Below are positions 41,803 to 49,975 of a stretch of DNA of 52,393 nt, one piece after another (position 1 is the first letter of the stretch; each line of letters begins with the position of its first letter). The translations under genes and the position numbers were made by a program. The notes under the pieces are model-generated. The model did no database searches. It saw nothing but the letters and a program-made list of their open reading frames with translations, and had not been told where the DNA came from. Source of the stretch: an uncultured Burkholderiaceae bacterium (GTDB lineage: Bacteria; Pseudomonadota; Gammaproteobacteria; Burkholderiales; Burkholderiaceae); assembly GCA_937871985.1 (NCBI GenBank), contig CALMPB010000147.1, positions 1 through 52,393 of the forward strand, in the 5' to 3' direction.

Positions 41803-41845
41803 AGGCGTCCGTCACGCCTTCCCTCCCCGCTCCCTCTCTCCTTCA
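41803..41845 (-). promoter_or_regulatory. Shared leader element of the GHKL gene
   Basis: On the minus strand GATGAAGGAGAGAGGGAG (identical to the leader at 45811-45829) and GGGGAGGGAAGG precede a hairpin AGGCGT/ACGCCT and the start codon at 41776. Confidence 0.6.
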
Positions 41846-41869
41846 TCGGCGCATCGGGCCGAGCCCTGG

Positions 41870-42055
41870 TCAGCCTGCCTTGCCGTCGCGGAACGCGCCG
41901 ACCACGGTGCCCGCGTCCCAGTGACCGCTGAGGATACCGCGACGCGGGACCGAGTTGATCGCATAGCGCCGCGCCGCGAGGAGGCGGGCACGCCGGGTGT
42001 CGCGGTCGATCGGCGCGCCGGTTGCGATATCGCGGGCGAGGCGAAGCGGCGTCAT
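41870..42055 (-). CDS. Small basic hypothetical protein
   Basis: The protein has 61 residues starting MTPLRLARDIATGAPIDRDT, basic and Arg-rich. It overlaps the repeat protein's stop by 4 bases (ATGA), so it is coupled to it. No family recognised. Confidence 0.5.
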   Translation of the reverse strand: MTPLRLARDIATGAPIDRDTRRARLLAARRYAINSVPRRGILSGHWDAGTVVGAFRDGKAG

Positions 42056-43326
42056 GGCTTTTCCTCATCGATTGTGCCGGGGATGGCAACATGGTCGGTG
42101 ACGCCCGTTCCCGAAGGATCGAGCGCGATAATTTCGGCGAGCGTCCAGGGGGCTGCGCGGCGCGGGCGACGCGAGAAGCGAAGCTCGTGCTTTTCGGCAT
42201 ATTTGTGGACCGCTGGATATTTGCGGCCGATCGCTGCCGCAACATCAGGCAGCGCGACGCCGAAGTCGTGCGCGATGCGCAGCGCCCGGATCTCCTCTTC
42301 GGTCCATTTCCGGTGATAGCCGTGGACAAGGCCGAGGATGTTCGCGCGCGTGAACAGCGAAGCCTTGGTGCGACCCATCTTCGTCGCCAGGGCGTCCATC
42401 GGCATCGTGCCGTAAAGGTCGCGCAGCCTTTCCAGATCATTGTCGCTCCACACCGGCCCGCCCCGGAACCCGTCGCGGTTGGCATGTGTGCCGCGCAACC
42501 CGAGATAGTCGGCGCGCCAGCGGATAGAGCATTTCGTGCGGCCGAGCCTGGTCGTGAGCGGGGTCAGGCTTGCCCCGTCGGCATAGGCGCGGATGAGCAG
42601 TGTGTCTTCGTCAGGGGTCCAGTTGCGGCCCCATCCCCGGCCATAGCCGAGCTTGCGCAGGTGCGGCCCGAAGCCAGCCTTGGTCCTGCGCGGAAAGCCC
42701 TCTGTGGCGAGAATGTCGATGATCGCGATATAACGAAGCCCCTCCCCGGCCAGCGTCAGCGCCCGCGTCGCCTCGGCCTCGGTCCAGTCAGCGGGCTTGT
42801 TGGGATGGCGCAAACCGAGCGCGTTGGCACGGGTCGCGGTGCCGGACAGCGGGCGTCCGATCAGCGTGGCGATCTGTGCGATCGGGATCGCCTGCGCGTA
42901 GCCGGCGCGCAGCTGGGCATCCTCCCAGTCGCTCCATTTTGGAGGATTTCCTTCGGTCAGCCCGAGCACGCCCGCGCGGGCATAGACGCTGGTGCAGGCG
43001 CGGCCGAGATCTCCAGCGAGATCGGCCGTGGGGCGAAGGCCATATTCGCGGGTGAGCCATGCGTCTTCGTCGGTCGACCACGGACGCGACGAATTGCGGC
43101 GCAGGCCCAGTTTGGCGATCTTGTCGCGCACGCCGGCGCGGCCGCGACCGAGCGCGGCGACGATGTCGTCGATCGCGGCGTCGTCGCAGAACATGCGTTC
43201 GACCGTGGCGATCTCGTCGGGGGTCCAGGCATCGTGCCGGAACGGCATCTCGCGCAGGCGCCCGCACGGCTCGGGCAGCTTCGGACACGCGACCAGCTCG
43301 ACGATATCGGGCGCGAGGTCGGTCAC
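42052..43326 (-). CDS. Multi-repeat Myb/SANT-like DNA-binding protein
   Basis: The protein has 424 residues. Seven repeats each start with a Trp followed by acidic residues: W34 (WTPDE), W83 (WSTDED), W131 (WSDWED), W181 (WTEAE), W236 (WTPDED), W293 (WSDND) and W341 (WTEEE), with a weaker eighth at W394. Each holds two helices ending in LG-x-R or similar. Such Myb/SANT or GcrA-like helix-turn-helix units bind DNA. Seven in one protein suggests recognition of a long or repeated site. It overlaps the HerA-like gene by 4 bases. Confidence 0.8.
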   Translation of the reverse strand: MTDLAPDIVELVACPKLPEPCGRLREMPFRHDAWTPDEIATVERMFCDDAAIDDIVAALGRGRAGVRDKIAKLGLRRNSSRPWSTDEDAWLTREYGLRPTADLAGDLGRACTSVYARAGVLGLTEGNPPKWSDWEDAQLRAGYAQAIPIAQIATLIGRPLSGTATRANALGLRHPNKPADWTEAEATRALTLAGEGLRYIAIIDILATEGFPRRTKAGFGPHLRKLGYGRGWGRNWTPDEDTLLIRAYADGASLTPLTTRLGRTKCSIRWRADYLGLRGTHANRDGFRGGPVWSDNDLERLRDLYGTMPMDALATKMGRTKASLFTRANILGLVHGYHRKWTEEEIRALRIAHDFGVALPDVAAAIGRKYPAVHKYAEKHELRFSRRPRRAAPWTLAEIIALDPSGTGVTDHVAIPGTIDEEKP

Positions 43327-44528
43327 AGCGACACCACGGCGACGTCGCTCAGCCGCGCGCGCAGCCGTGCATGCAGGCGGCCGATGCGGTCGTCGCCCTT
43401 GGGCATGGTGTCGACCGCGGCGATCGCCGACAGGAGGTTGAGCGCGCGGTCGGTGCGCTCGGCGTCGAGCGACAGGTGCCGTGCGAGGTCGCGCGCGGTG
43501 CTGGCGTTGGGGGAGATGCGCTTCAGCGCGTCCATGATCGCGGCCGCGTCGGTCGCAGCGGGATCGAGCAGGAACGCGTCGAGCGCGCGCGTGCCCTTGA
43601 GGGCGATGGCGGGGCCGTGGTCCGCGACCTCGGCCAGGCCCGCGAGATCGAGCAGCTTCGCCGCCTCGTCGGCATCGACGGACGCGGCGGCACGCAGTTC
43701 CGGGGTCTTGCCGAGATGTTCGGTGATGGTGGGATCGATATGCGCCAGCACCGGGGTTGCCGACAGCGCCGGACCCATCGCGAAGAAATCGCCGGGGGCG
43801 AGGTTGCGCAGCAGGTCGGCGTCACGCGCGGGAAAGCCGAGCAGGTTGGCCGCGCGCGCGATGTCGCGGTCGAAGACGTTGAGCCCGACCAGCACGTTCT
43901 GCAGCTCGGACACGACCGAGGTGGAGAGCTTCGCGAGGCGCTGGGTGGCGATGACGGGGGCGAGACCGCGCTTGCGGCCGCGCGCGCACAGGTCGGTCAG
44001 GGTGGCGACGCCGAGCCGGCGGGCATCGGCATCGAGCGCGGAACCGGCGACATGCGGTGCGAGCAGATGGCCCTCGTCGATGCACACCAGCATGGTATGC
44101 GCCCAGTCCTCGCGCGGTGCGCCGACCAGGCCGGCAAAGAACGCGGCTGCCTTGATGATCCGCTGGTCGGGATCGAGGTCGGTGAGGTCGATGTGCATCG
44201 ACAGCCGATGTCGCCGGCTGCGCGTCGCCGCGGCCGTCAGCCCGTCGGCGGTGAGTTCGACCGCGCGGATCGTGGTCGCGCCGATATGGCGGGCGAGGTT
44301 CTCGAATTCCCCCTCGGGGTCGACGATCGCAAGCGTCGTATAGTCGAACGCCTCCTCGATGATCCGGCGCAAGGTCCTGCTCTTGCCCGCCCCGGAGCTG
44401 CCCTGGATGAGCAGGCGTCCGGCAAGCAGGCGATCGAGGTCGAGGCTGAGCGTGCCGGTCGAATGATGGCCGAGCGGTACGCGATTGTCCGCGGCCTCGG
44501 GCGCGCGAATCGGGGTGACACAGGTCAT
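43323..44528 (-). CDS. HerA/DUF87-like ATPase
   Basis: The protein has 401 residues. The Walker A GSSGAGKS lies at 43-50, Walker B LVCIDEGH near 147-154 and an Arg-finger candidate at ARGRKRG. HerA-like ATPases translocate DNA and work with nucleases (NurA, Sir2-type) or in conjugation as VirB4/VirD4 relatives. The N-terminal HAS-barrel is short here, and no nuclease partner is adjacent. The start ATG 44528 has GGAGGACC upstream. It overlaps the repeat DNA-binding gene. Confidence 0.82.
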   Translation of the reverse strand: MTCVTPIRAPEAADNRVPLGHHSTGTLSLDLDRLLAGRLLIQGSSGAGKSRTLRRIIEEAFDYTTLAIVDPEGEFENLARHIGATTIRAVELTADGLTAAATRSRRHRLSMHIDLTDLDPDQRIIKAAAFFAGLVGAPREDWAHTMLVCIDEGHLLAPHVAGSALDADARRLGVATLTDLCARGRKRGLAPVIATQRLAKLSTSVVSELQNVLVGLNVFDRDIARAANLLGFPARDADLLRNLAPGDFFAMGPALSATPVLAHIDPTITEHLGKTPELRAAASVDADEAAKLLDLAGLAEVADHGPAIALKGTRALDAFLLDPAATDAAAIMDALKRISPNASTARDLARHLSLDAERTDRALNLLSAIAAVDTMPKGDDRIGRLHARLRARLSDVAVVSL

Positions 44529-44544
44529 GGCGTGGTCCTCCGGG

Positions 44545-45099
44545 TCAGGCGGCGTCGGCATCAGGGGGCGCCGGATCGTTGGCTGGGATGGCGGGAGCGT
44601 CGGGATCGGGAGCGGGCGCACCATCGAGCGTCCGCCATTCGAGCATGTCGTCGCTTTCGCGCTCGCAGTCCTGGCAGGTGGTGGAATCGTAGGTGCTGAG
44701 CAGCACCCAGGCCTGTTCGGGCTCATCCCAGGCCGCGACGGCGTCCTTGGTGACGTTGTCGCTGCCGCAGTCGTCGCACACCGGCTTGACCCGGGAGGCG
44801 GCAGGCGAGCACAAGCGATCCCCGGTGCAGATCGACCAGTCACCGTAGAATTTGCCGTCGTAGGGCAAGCAGTCGCCGGCGAGCTGAATGGCGTGTTCGC
44901 CGTAGCCGTCGTGGAAATGAATTTCCGTATCCGGGAAGAACTTTTCCAGGACCGCCTTCGCGCCGCGGATCTTCACCTCGCTGCCATAGGTGGTGTGGAC
45001 ATAGTCGAGCGGTCCGATCGCGGGGCCTTCGCAGCCCCAGTCTTCGACGTCCTCGTCGGGCGTGGCGCGGCCGTGGAACAGATAGAGATAGACGCTCAT
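44545..45099 (-). CDS. Hypothetical protein with zinc-ribbon cysteines
   Basis: The protein has 184 residues starting MSVYLYLFHGRATPDEDVED. Two pairs, C108/C111 (CDDCGSDN) and C142/C145 (CQDCERES), could form a zinc site; further Cys at 23, 77, 91 and 97. The C-terminus is Pro/Asp-rich. It lies 16 bases ahead of the HerA-like gene. Function unknown. Confidence 0.6.
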   Translation of the reverse strand: MSVYLYLFHGRATPDEDVEDWGCEGPAIGPLDYVHTTYGSEVKIRGAKAVLEKFFPDTEIHFHDGYGEHAIQLAGDCLPYDGKFYGDWSICTGDRLCSPAASRVKPVCDDCGSDNVTKDAVAAWDEPEQAWVLLSTYDSTTCQDCERESDDMLEWRTLDGAPAPDPDAPAIPANDPAPPDADAA

Positions 45100-45112
45100 C
45101 GTGGCGGTCCTT

Positions 45113-45781
45113 TCAGGCGCTGGGGAGGAGGTGCGCGAGCGCGCTCGCGTCGACCTGTTTGGAGATCGGGGCGGTGCTTTCGACGCGGACCGCGTCGAGG
45201 CTCTCGAACGTCTCGGGCATCTGGCGGCGTTCGTAACGGTCCTTGTCGACGAGACCGTGGATCGGCGCGCCCTCGTGGCGCGCGAAGCCGAGCGCATCGA
45301 CGCTGACGACACGGCGGAAGACGCAGCCGACCTTGCCCTCGGGCACCCAGTCCGCCCAGGAACCCGACGCCGAGACGCTCTCGTACTGGCCGATGATCAC
45401 CTGATAGGCGGCGCGGCGGCGGACGACGTGGCTGTCGTGGATCGACACCTCCTCGCCGGTCAGCGCGGTCCAGCGGTCGGGATGCCAGCAGCGGACCGAG
45501 CGGCGCGCATTCTCGACCTGCAGGGCGATGCCGGGAATGGGCAGGCGGCGAAACTCGCTGCCGAAGGCGTACAGCACCAGCGCATAATCGACGTCTTCCT
45601 CATAGTAAGGATCGTCGCGGCGCAGCGCGTCGGGCATCGCGGCCTGGCGTTCGTCCGACAGGACATAGCCGCCATGACTGGGCGTCCACACGCGCCAGAT
45701 ACCGGGGAGCACCTGGTCGGCGCGATCGGGCGCGTCCCAAGGGGTCGTGTCGGGCTGGGGGCTGGGCTGGAACGGGGTCAT
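45113..45781 (-). CDS. DUF7007-like protein
   Basis: The protein has 222 residues. PWDAPDRADQVLPGIWRVWT then SHGGYVLSDERQAAM resembles the DUF7007 pattern (pGI...T-SHGG). The middle part is beta/alpha with DALVLYAFGSEFRR-like features; function unknown. The assignment is by pattern memory. A shared purine leader (45811-45829) precedes it. It is 13 bases upstream of the 184-residue gene. Confidence 0.55.
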   Translation of the reverse strand: MTPFQPSPQPDTTPWDAPDRADQVLPGIWRVWTPSHGGYVLSDERQAAMPDALRRDDPYYEEDVDYALVLYAFGSEFRRLPIPGIALQVENARRSVRCWHPDRWTALTGEEVSIHDSHVVRRRAAYQVIIGQYESVSASGSWADWVPEGKVGCVFRRVVSVDALGFARHEGAPIHGLVDKDRYERRQMPETFESLDAVRVESTAPISKQVDASALAHLLPSA

Positions 45782-45810
45782 CTGTCGTCTCCCTCAATGG
45801 AATCGACAGA

Positions 45811-45844
45811 TCCCCTCCCTCTCTCCTTCATCCGGTCGCCCGGA
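45811..45844 (-). promoter_or_regulatory. Shared leader element of the DUF7007-like gene
   Basis: On the minus strand TCCGG-GCGA-CCGGA precedes GATGAAGGAGAGAGGGAGGG, which matches 18 bases of the GHKL leader. The start codon is at 45781. Confidence 0.6.
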
Positions 45845-45953
45845 TTGCCGGCGGCGGGCAGGACCGATCATGGTGCAGCCGTGGGGGGCAGCGCGGTACG
45901 CGGCCACGCGCAAATTGTTATCTATCCCGACAATTCACGACAGGAGATCAATC

Positions 45954-46136
45954 ATGGGCGAAGCGACTGACAAGCTGAAGGCGGCGGGTAACAAGCTGGC
46001 CGGCAACGTCAAGGAAGGCATCGGCAAGGCGACCGACAATGCGAGCCTCGAAGCCGAGGGCAAGGCCCAGAAGCTGAAGGGGTCCGCTCAGGACGTGAAG
46101 GGTTCGGTCAAGGGCACGCTCGGCGACGACATCTGA
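45954..46136 (+). CDS. CsbD family stress protein
   Basis: The protein has 60 residues. It is a CsbD-type helical protein with repeating lysine/glycine/glutamate blocks: GEATDKLKAAGNKLAGNV, then KEGIGKATDN and AEGKAQKLKGSAQ. CsbD proteins accumulate under general stress and their role is unclear. AGGAG lies eight bases ahead of the ATG. AATTGT (45913-45918) and ACAATT (45930-45935) form an inverted repeat just upstream. It is one of very few plus-strand genes in this part. Confidence 0.9.
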   Translation: MGEATDKLKAAGNKLAGNVKEGIGKATDNASLEAEGKAQKLKGSAQDVKGSVKGTLGDDI

Positions 46137-46543
46137 CGCTCGACCTTCGATGACACAATCGGGCCGCGTCGGGAAACCGGGGCGGCCTTTTCCTTGCGCG
46201 GCGGGAATGCGGGATTTCGAGCGCCACCTTTGAAGATCGGCTTGAGACTGCGCGGGCGATCGGCGAGCCGCGCCGCGACGACGGTCATCCAGATCGCATC
46301 GCACCCCGTCGACGGCCTCGCGCCCCGTGCCTGATTGCAGCGCAGATGCTTCAGCAGGCCGTTCGACAGTAATCGTCGTCCACCCGCGCTGCGCAGCGTG
46401 ACATGGTCGAATGTCGGGTAATCGGGATGATAGCGGACGAGGTGCCGGGGACTCGGCAGGGGCATCCCGCATCCGGCGCATAGCGACGACTGCGCCCAGC
46501 GCAGGATCCGCCGCTGGTTTCTGGCCTGGGTGGTCGATGCCAT
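46088..46543 (-). CDS. HNH-like endonuclease domain protein
   Basis: The protein has 151 residues. C22/C25 (CAGCG), D46-H47 (TFDHVTL) and HLRCN (H67, C69, N70) reproduce the Cys2-His-Asn zinc layout of HNH endonucleases; the segment ends QARG. The C-terminal 50 residues overlap the convergent CsbD gene and terminator and are basic. No restriction partner is adjacent. The start ATG 46543 lies 36 codons into a longer open frame, chosen because it precedes the conserved part. Confidence 0.7.
   Translation of the reverse strand: MASTTQARNQRRILRWAQSSLCAGCGMPLPSPRHLVRYHPDYPTFDHVTLRSAGGRRLLSNGLLKHLRCNQARGARPSTGCDAIWMTVVAARLADRPRSLKPIFKGGARNPAFPPRKEKAAPVSRRGPIVSSKVERQMSSPSVPLTEPFTS
46162..46192 (+). 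terminator. Terminator after the CsbD gene
   Basis: GGCCGC and GCGGCC pair, with an inner CGG-GAAA-CCG hairpin, followed by TTTTCC. It lies about 25 bases past the stop at 46136 and inside the end of the convergent HNH-like gene. Confidence 0.7.
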
Positions 46544-46586
46544 GACGCGAGGATGATGGCCCTCGATTAAATTCCTGTGAACGACG

Positions 46587-47894
46587 TCATCCGATGTGCA
46601 GCTGGTCGAGCACGGCGGCCTCGAGCCTGTCACCTTCGAGATCCTCGGCATGGATCGTCACGACGGGGGCGATCTCGCGCAGCTTTTCGACCTGACGCAG
46701 TTTCAACCCGAGCGTGTCGGCGTCATCGCCGGTGACGACTTCGAGTGCCGCCTCGATCACCTCGCCGGTGGTGAAGTCGCGCAGGTCGAGAAGAAGGTCT
46801 GGACGCATCTCCCCGATCAACGTCGCGATATCGAACAGGAGCCGTTTGAAGCCGACGCCGATGCCGCGCCGGCGAAGCCGGTACTGGAGATCGAGCAGGC
46901 CGACGATCGTCTTGCGCTCGGCGAGATTGTGGATCGCGACAAAGTTGGCGGGGCGCGCGATCGGCTGCGCATAGGCGCGCAGGCAGGCATAGCCCTCACG
47001 CGGGTTGTGCTCGCCGACGACGGCCAGGACCAGATAGGGTGGCCCGATGTGGCGCTGGTGGACGCCGATGTGGCGGATGCGGTTCTTGACGATCAACTCG
47101 CGCCCTTCGGCAAGCGTGATGGTCGAGCCGGAGACGTCGATCGCATAGAGCAGGAGGAAGGCCTGCGGGGCGTGCTCGGTCGGCCATTTCTTCGCCGCTT
47201 CGCGCAGTTTCGCGAATACGATGCCGCGTTCGTAGGGGTCGATGTGGGTGTAGAGATGGCGCGCGAGCGGGATACCCGGTGCGATCTGGACCCGTTCGGC
47301 CGCGGCGCGCATCGCCGCGAATTCGCTCGCCATCGACGTGGTGCGCGGCTCGCCGACCTCAAGCGGCTCGACGACGTTGACCTGCGCCATTTCCATCAGC
47401 TGCCACAGCAGCCGCGCGAGGCGCGGGATCGCGACGCCGCGGGTGCGATCGTCGGGTTCGCTGTCGTCGGGCAGCTGCGCCAGTTTCTCGGGGGCGAGCC
47501 GGTGCGCCGAGAACAGCCCGTCCGGCTCGTTGATCGTGCGCGGGGTGGCGGTCGCTTTCTCGCGGATGCGGGGCGGTGCCTGCTCGCGGAAGAAGGGGCA
47601 GTCGACGTCATGCTCGGGGCGACGCTGGCGGATACTGGTGAGCCGGCGCAGGTAATAGGTTTCGGCTTCGGAGAGATAGGCCGGCGAGAGTAGCGGCGGG
47701 TCCGTCCCCTCCCCCAGGCAGTCGCAGGCGATCCACTGGTGATGGTCGCGTGCCTTGACCACCATGATGACCGACGCGCGGTGATCGCTGTCCTCGCCTT
47801 CGCCGGTATACCAGCGCACCAGCGCCTCGCGCACCACGTCGGGGACGGGCGAGCGGGAGGTTAGACCCCGGGTATCGCGCGGGACGAGCCACAT
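46587..47894 (-). CDS. Hypothetical protein with N-terminal Cys motif
   Basis: The protein has 435 residues. Near the N-terminus C57/C59 (IACDCLGEG) and C99 (DVDCPFF) could bind metal. The rest is mixed and soluble, with basic helical parts (IVFAKLREAAKKWP) and RRRGIGVGFKRLLFDIATLI. No family is recognised with confidence. It starts 75 bases from the divergent gene at 47970, with a 10-bp-arm palindrome between them. Confidence 0.65.
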   Translation of the reverse strand: MWLVPRDTRGLTSRSPVPDVVREALVRWYTGEGEDSDHRASVIMVVKARDHHQWIACDCLGEGTDPPLLSPAYLSEAETYYLRRLTSIRQRRPEHDVDCPFFREQAPPRIREKATATPRTINEPDGLFSAHRLAPEKLAQLPDDSEPDDRTRGVAIPRLARLLWQLMEMAQVNVVEPLEVGEPRTTSMASEFAAMRAAAERVQIAPGIPLARHLYTHIDPYERGIVFAKLREAAKKWPTEHAPQAFLLLYAIDVSGSTITLAEGRELIVKNRIRHIGVHQRHIGPPYLVLAVVGEHNPREGYACLRAYAQPIARPANFVAIHNLAERKTIVGLLDLQYRLRRRGIGVGFKRLLFDIATLIGEMRPDLLLDLRDFTTGEVIEAALEVVTGDDADTLGLKLRQVEKLREIAPVVTIHAEDLEGDRLEAAVLDQLHIG

Positions 47895-47929
47895 GGTGGT
47901 GATGCTACTCCATAATGCTTGCCTTGTCG

Positions 47930-47961
47930 CCTTTGTTCACGTTACGTTCAATGAACAAAGG
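47930..47961. promoter_or_regulatory. Perfect inverted repeat between divergent genes
   Basis: Arms CCTTTGTTCA (47930-47939) and TGAACAAAGG (47952-47961) are exactly complementary with a 12-base spacer. It overlaps the Shine-Dalgarno side of the plus-strand gene (AAAGGAG at 47957-47963), so a bound repressor could control both directions. Confidence 0.65.
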
Positions 47962-47969
47962 AGCTGGCC

Positions 47970-48494
47970 ATGAAGCGTTCGGAATTTATCGGAGAGTTCG
48001 ACCTCGACGCGGTGCTCACCGAATTGTCGGTCGATCTGGATATTCGCGTCACCCGGCGCATGCTCGCCGGAGCGTGCATCGGCAGCAATCCGGAGGATGC
48101 GTATCTCTCGGCGCGCGAGTTGCGGGAATCGCTCGAATGGATTCATGAGGGCGAGAACGAGGGCAAGGTCAAGCTGACCACGATCCTCAGCACCGCGTGC
48201 GACGATTTCCAGCGGTGCCTCTATTATTGCGTCGCCGGCAAGGGCGTCGTGACCATGCTCGACGATCTCGTCTGGCTGGAGAAGCTGCTGGAGGCGCGCG
48301 GTCGCATCGCCGGGCACATCTACCGCAACAAGCTGCCGGTGAAGCCGCTGGTCAACCCGTATGTCGCGGCCGAGCCGGACGGTCCGCTGGGCCGGTTCGA
48401 CCCGGCGTTCGCGATCGGCGCGTCCTGGTCGCATGACCCGGGACCCGATTACGATTCCGACGATCGTGGCCCCGGTCCGAAGCTCAAGGGCTGA
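47970..48494 (+). CDS. Hypothetical protein
   Basis: The protein has 174 residues starting MKRSEFIGEFDLDAVLTELS. It is acidic, mostly helical, with ACDDFQRCLYYCVAGKGVVT in the middle and a disordered Pro/Asp tail (GPDYDSDDRGPGPK). AAAGGAG lies well placed ahead of the ATG. No recognised family. One of few genes transcribed against the accessory block, under a palindromic operator. Confidence 0.65.
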   Translation: MKRSEFIGEFDLDAVLTELSVDLDIRVTRRMLAGACIGSNPEDAYLSARELRESLEWIHEGENEGKVKLTTILSTACDDFQRCLYYCVAGKGVVTMLDDLVWLEKLLEARGRIAGHIYRNKLPVKPLVNPYVAAEPDGPLGRFDPAFAIGASWSHDPGPDYDSDDRGPGPKLKG

Positions 48495-48497
48495 CGA

Positions 48498-48540
48498 CAA
48501 AAGAAAAGGCGGTTCGGCAAGGGAGCATGCCGGACCGCCT
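48498..48540 (-). terminator. Terminator after the thermonuclease-like gene (possibly bidirectional)
   Basis: AGGCGGT-T-CGGCA and TGCCG-G-ACCGCCT pair around an 8-base loop. On the minus strand the stem is followed by TTTTCTTTTGTC. It sits between the convergent genes ending at 48494 and 48558. Confidence 0.8.
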
Positions 48541-48557
48541 CTTCCAAGGGGGGGATA

Positions 48558-49076
48558 TCAGTAACGCGCCTCGCACGCGAGCCGTTCCCCGCGCCGCCAG
48601 CGCGCCGGATCGATGAATTCCCCCGCATAGGCACCGCGACCCGCTGACCGGGCCTGTTCTGCCGCGGCGACATAGCGCGCGGCGCGTTGCGGATCGCCGC
48701 GCAGATATTGCGTCGCCGGCACCGCCAGACCCTGCAAAATGAGTTGCTCGCCCAGGTCGTAGCCGTCGACCGTCACGATGGCGATCGGGCGGCCATAGCT
48801 GCTCGCGCCGGTCATGCGGATCGTGGCGACACCGCTCTTGAGGATACGCGAGGCGGAATCCTGAGCAAACTTGCCGCATGGATAGCAGGCACCGTCCTTC
48901 GAGCACATCTGCTTGCGCTCGAAGGCGTCGGCCCCCGACAGGCGGAAATCGACCGAAACCGTGTCGCCGTCGATCGCCCGCCCCTCGCCGGTGATCGTCG
49001 CACCGTCGTGGCCCTGGGGTGCCCCTGCCCCGCAGGCGGCGAGCGCGGCGATGCCGAGGAGCAGCGCGCCCCTCAT
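48558..49076 (-). CDS. Thermonuclease (SNase-like) family lipoprotein
   Basis: The protein has 172 residues. The N-terminus MRGALLLGIAALAACGAG is a lipoprotein signal with lipobox LAAC. The mature part follows the staphylococcal nuclease fold: GRAIDGDTVSVDFRLSGADA, then LKSGVATIRMTGASSYGRPI and GLAVPATQYL, ending WRRGERLACEARY. The usual Arg/Glu active-site set is only partly visible, so activity is uncertain. It overlaps the 69-residue gene's stop by 4 bases (ATGA). Confidence 0.75.
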   Translation of the reverse strand: MRGALLLGIAALAACGAGAPQGHDGATITGEGRAIDGDTVSVDFRLSGADAFERKQMCSKDGACYPCGKFAQDSASRILKSGVATIRMTGASSYGRPIAIVTVDGYDLGEQLILQGLAVPATQYLRGDPQRAARYVAAAEQARSAGRGAYAGEFIDPARWRRGERLACEARY

Positions 49077-49282
49077 GCGTAGCGCAATTCGACTTCGACG
49101 TTCGGCCCGTCGACGATGACCGGGAGGACGCGGAAGGGTTGCAGCGGATCGCCGGTGCGCACGATCGAGACCTGGCGTGCGCCGGCATCGAACATCCGCA
49201 TGGCGACGCGCTGGGCATGGGCGCGGCTGCAGAGCTGCGACCGCTTCGGGCTGGGCGTGACGGGGGGATACGGGGCGGACAT
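49073..49282 (-). CDS. Small hypothetical protein
   Basis: The protein has 69 residues starting MSAPYPPVTPSPKRSQLCSR, followed by a beta-strand-rich part (ARQVSIVRTGDPLQPFRV). It overlaps the thermonuclease-like gene by 4 bases, so it is coupled to it. No recognised family. Confidence 0.55.
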   Translation of the reverse strand: MSAPYPPVTPSPKRSQLCSRAHAQRVAMRMFDAGARQVSIVRTGDPLQPFRVLPVIVDGPNVEVELRYA

Positions 49283-49314
49283 GGCGATGATCCTGACGTG
49301 GGGGATGTCGGCGA

Positions 49315-49938
49315 TCAACCGAACACCGTCTTGTGGACGCGGGTTTCGGGCTTGGGCGGCACGAGTGTCCACGCCCATTTGCGAAGGTTACCGATCCGAT
49401 ATTTCGGGTAGCTGTTGCCGGGGATCGCGAGCGAGATCTTGCGGCCGCGCTTGTGGACGATGAACTCGTCTCCCTCATAGCCGTCAACGAAGGTGACCTT
49501 GCTCGGCAAGCGGATGTGCATGCCGTGTTCGAGCGGGCGTACCGGGGTCGCGAGCCGCTCGAGGCAGCGTCGGCGCCAGTCGAGCGCACCGGGATCGTCG
49601 GTATCGCCGAGCAGCGAGAGGATGCGCTCGGGGCATTCGGCCTCGCAAGGCCCGGCGTGTTCGGTCATATCCTTGTAGGCGAACACGAATCCGTCCTTGG
49701 CACGCGGATTCCAGCTGACCAGGCAGACGGCCGCGAAGGCGGGTTCGTCGGTGCCGTCGGTCGACGGCACCACGGCCGCGTACCAGACCTTGTTGCGCAG
49801 GCAGGAAGAGGCGATGACGCGCAGCGCCTTGCCCTTCCCGTCGGCATCGCGGTTGTCGTAGGTGAATTGCGCGTCGAGATAGGCTTTGGGGCCTGTGTGC
49901 GGGAACATCGACGACAGCGGCATGCTTAGCCAGCCCAT
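49315..49938 (-). CDS. DUF6927-like protein
   Basis: The protein has 207 residues starting MGWLSMPLSSMFPHTGPKAY, then LDAQFTYDNRDADGKGKALR, which resembles the DUF6927 start (MGW...PKAYLDAQ). Later parts contain NKVWYAAVVPS, FVFAYKDMTEHAGPCEAECP and a helical/basic C-terminus. Function unknown. The start at 49938 is preceded by AAAGGACC. Confidence 0.6.
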   Translation of the reverse strand: MGWLSMPLSSMFPHTGPKAYLDAQFTYDNRDADGKGKALRVIASSCLRNKVWYAAVVPSTDGTDEPAFAAVCLVSWNPRAKDGFVFAYKDMTEHAGPCEAECPERILSLLGDTDDPGALDWRRRCLERLATPVRPLEHGMHIRLPSKVTFVDGYEGDEFIVHKRGRKISLAIPGNSYPKYRIGNLRKWAWTLVPPKPETRVHKTVFG

Positions 49939-49975
49939 GATGGCGGTCCTTTCGCGTGTGTGGACGGGTGATCGA

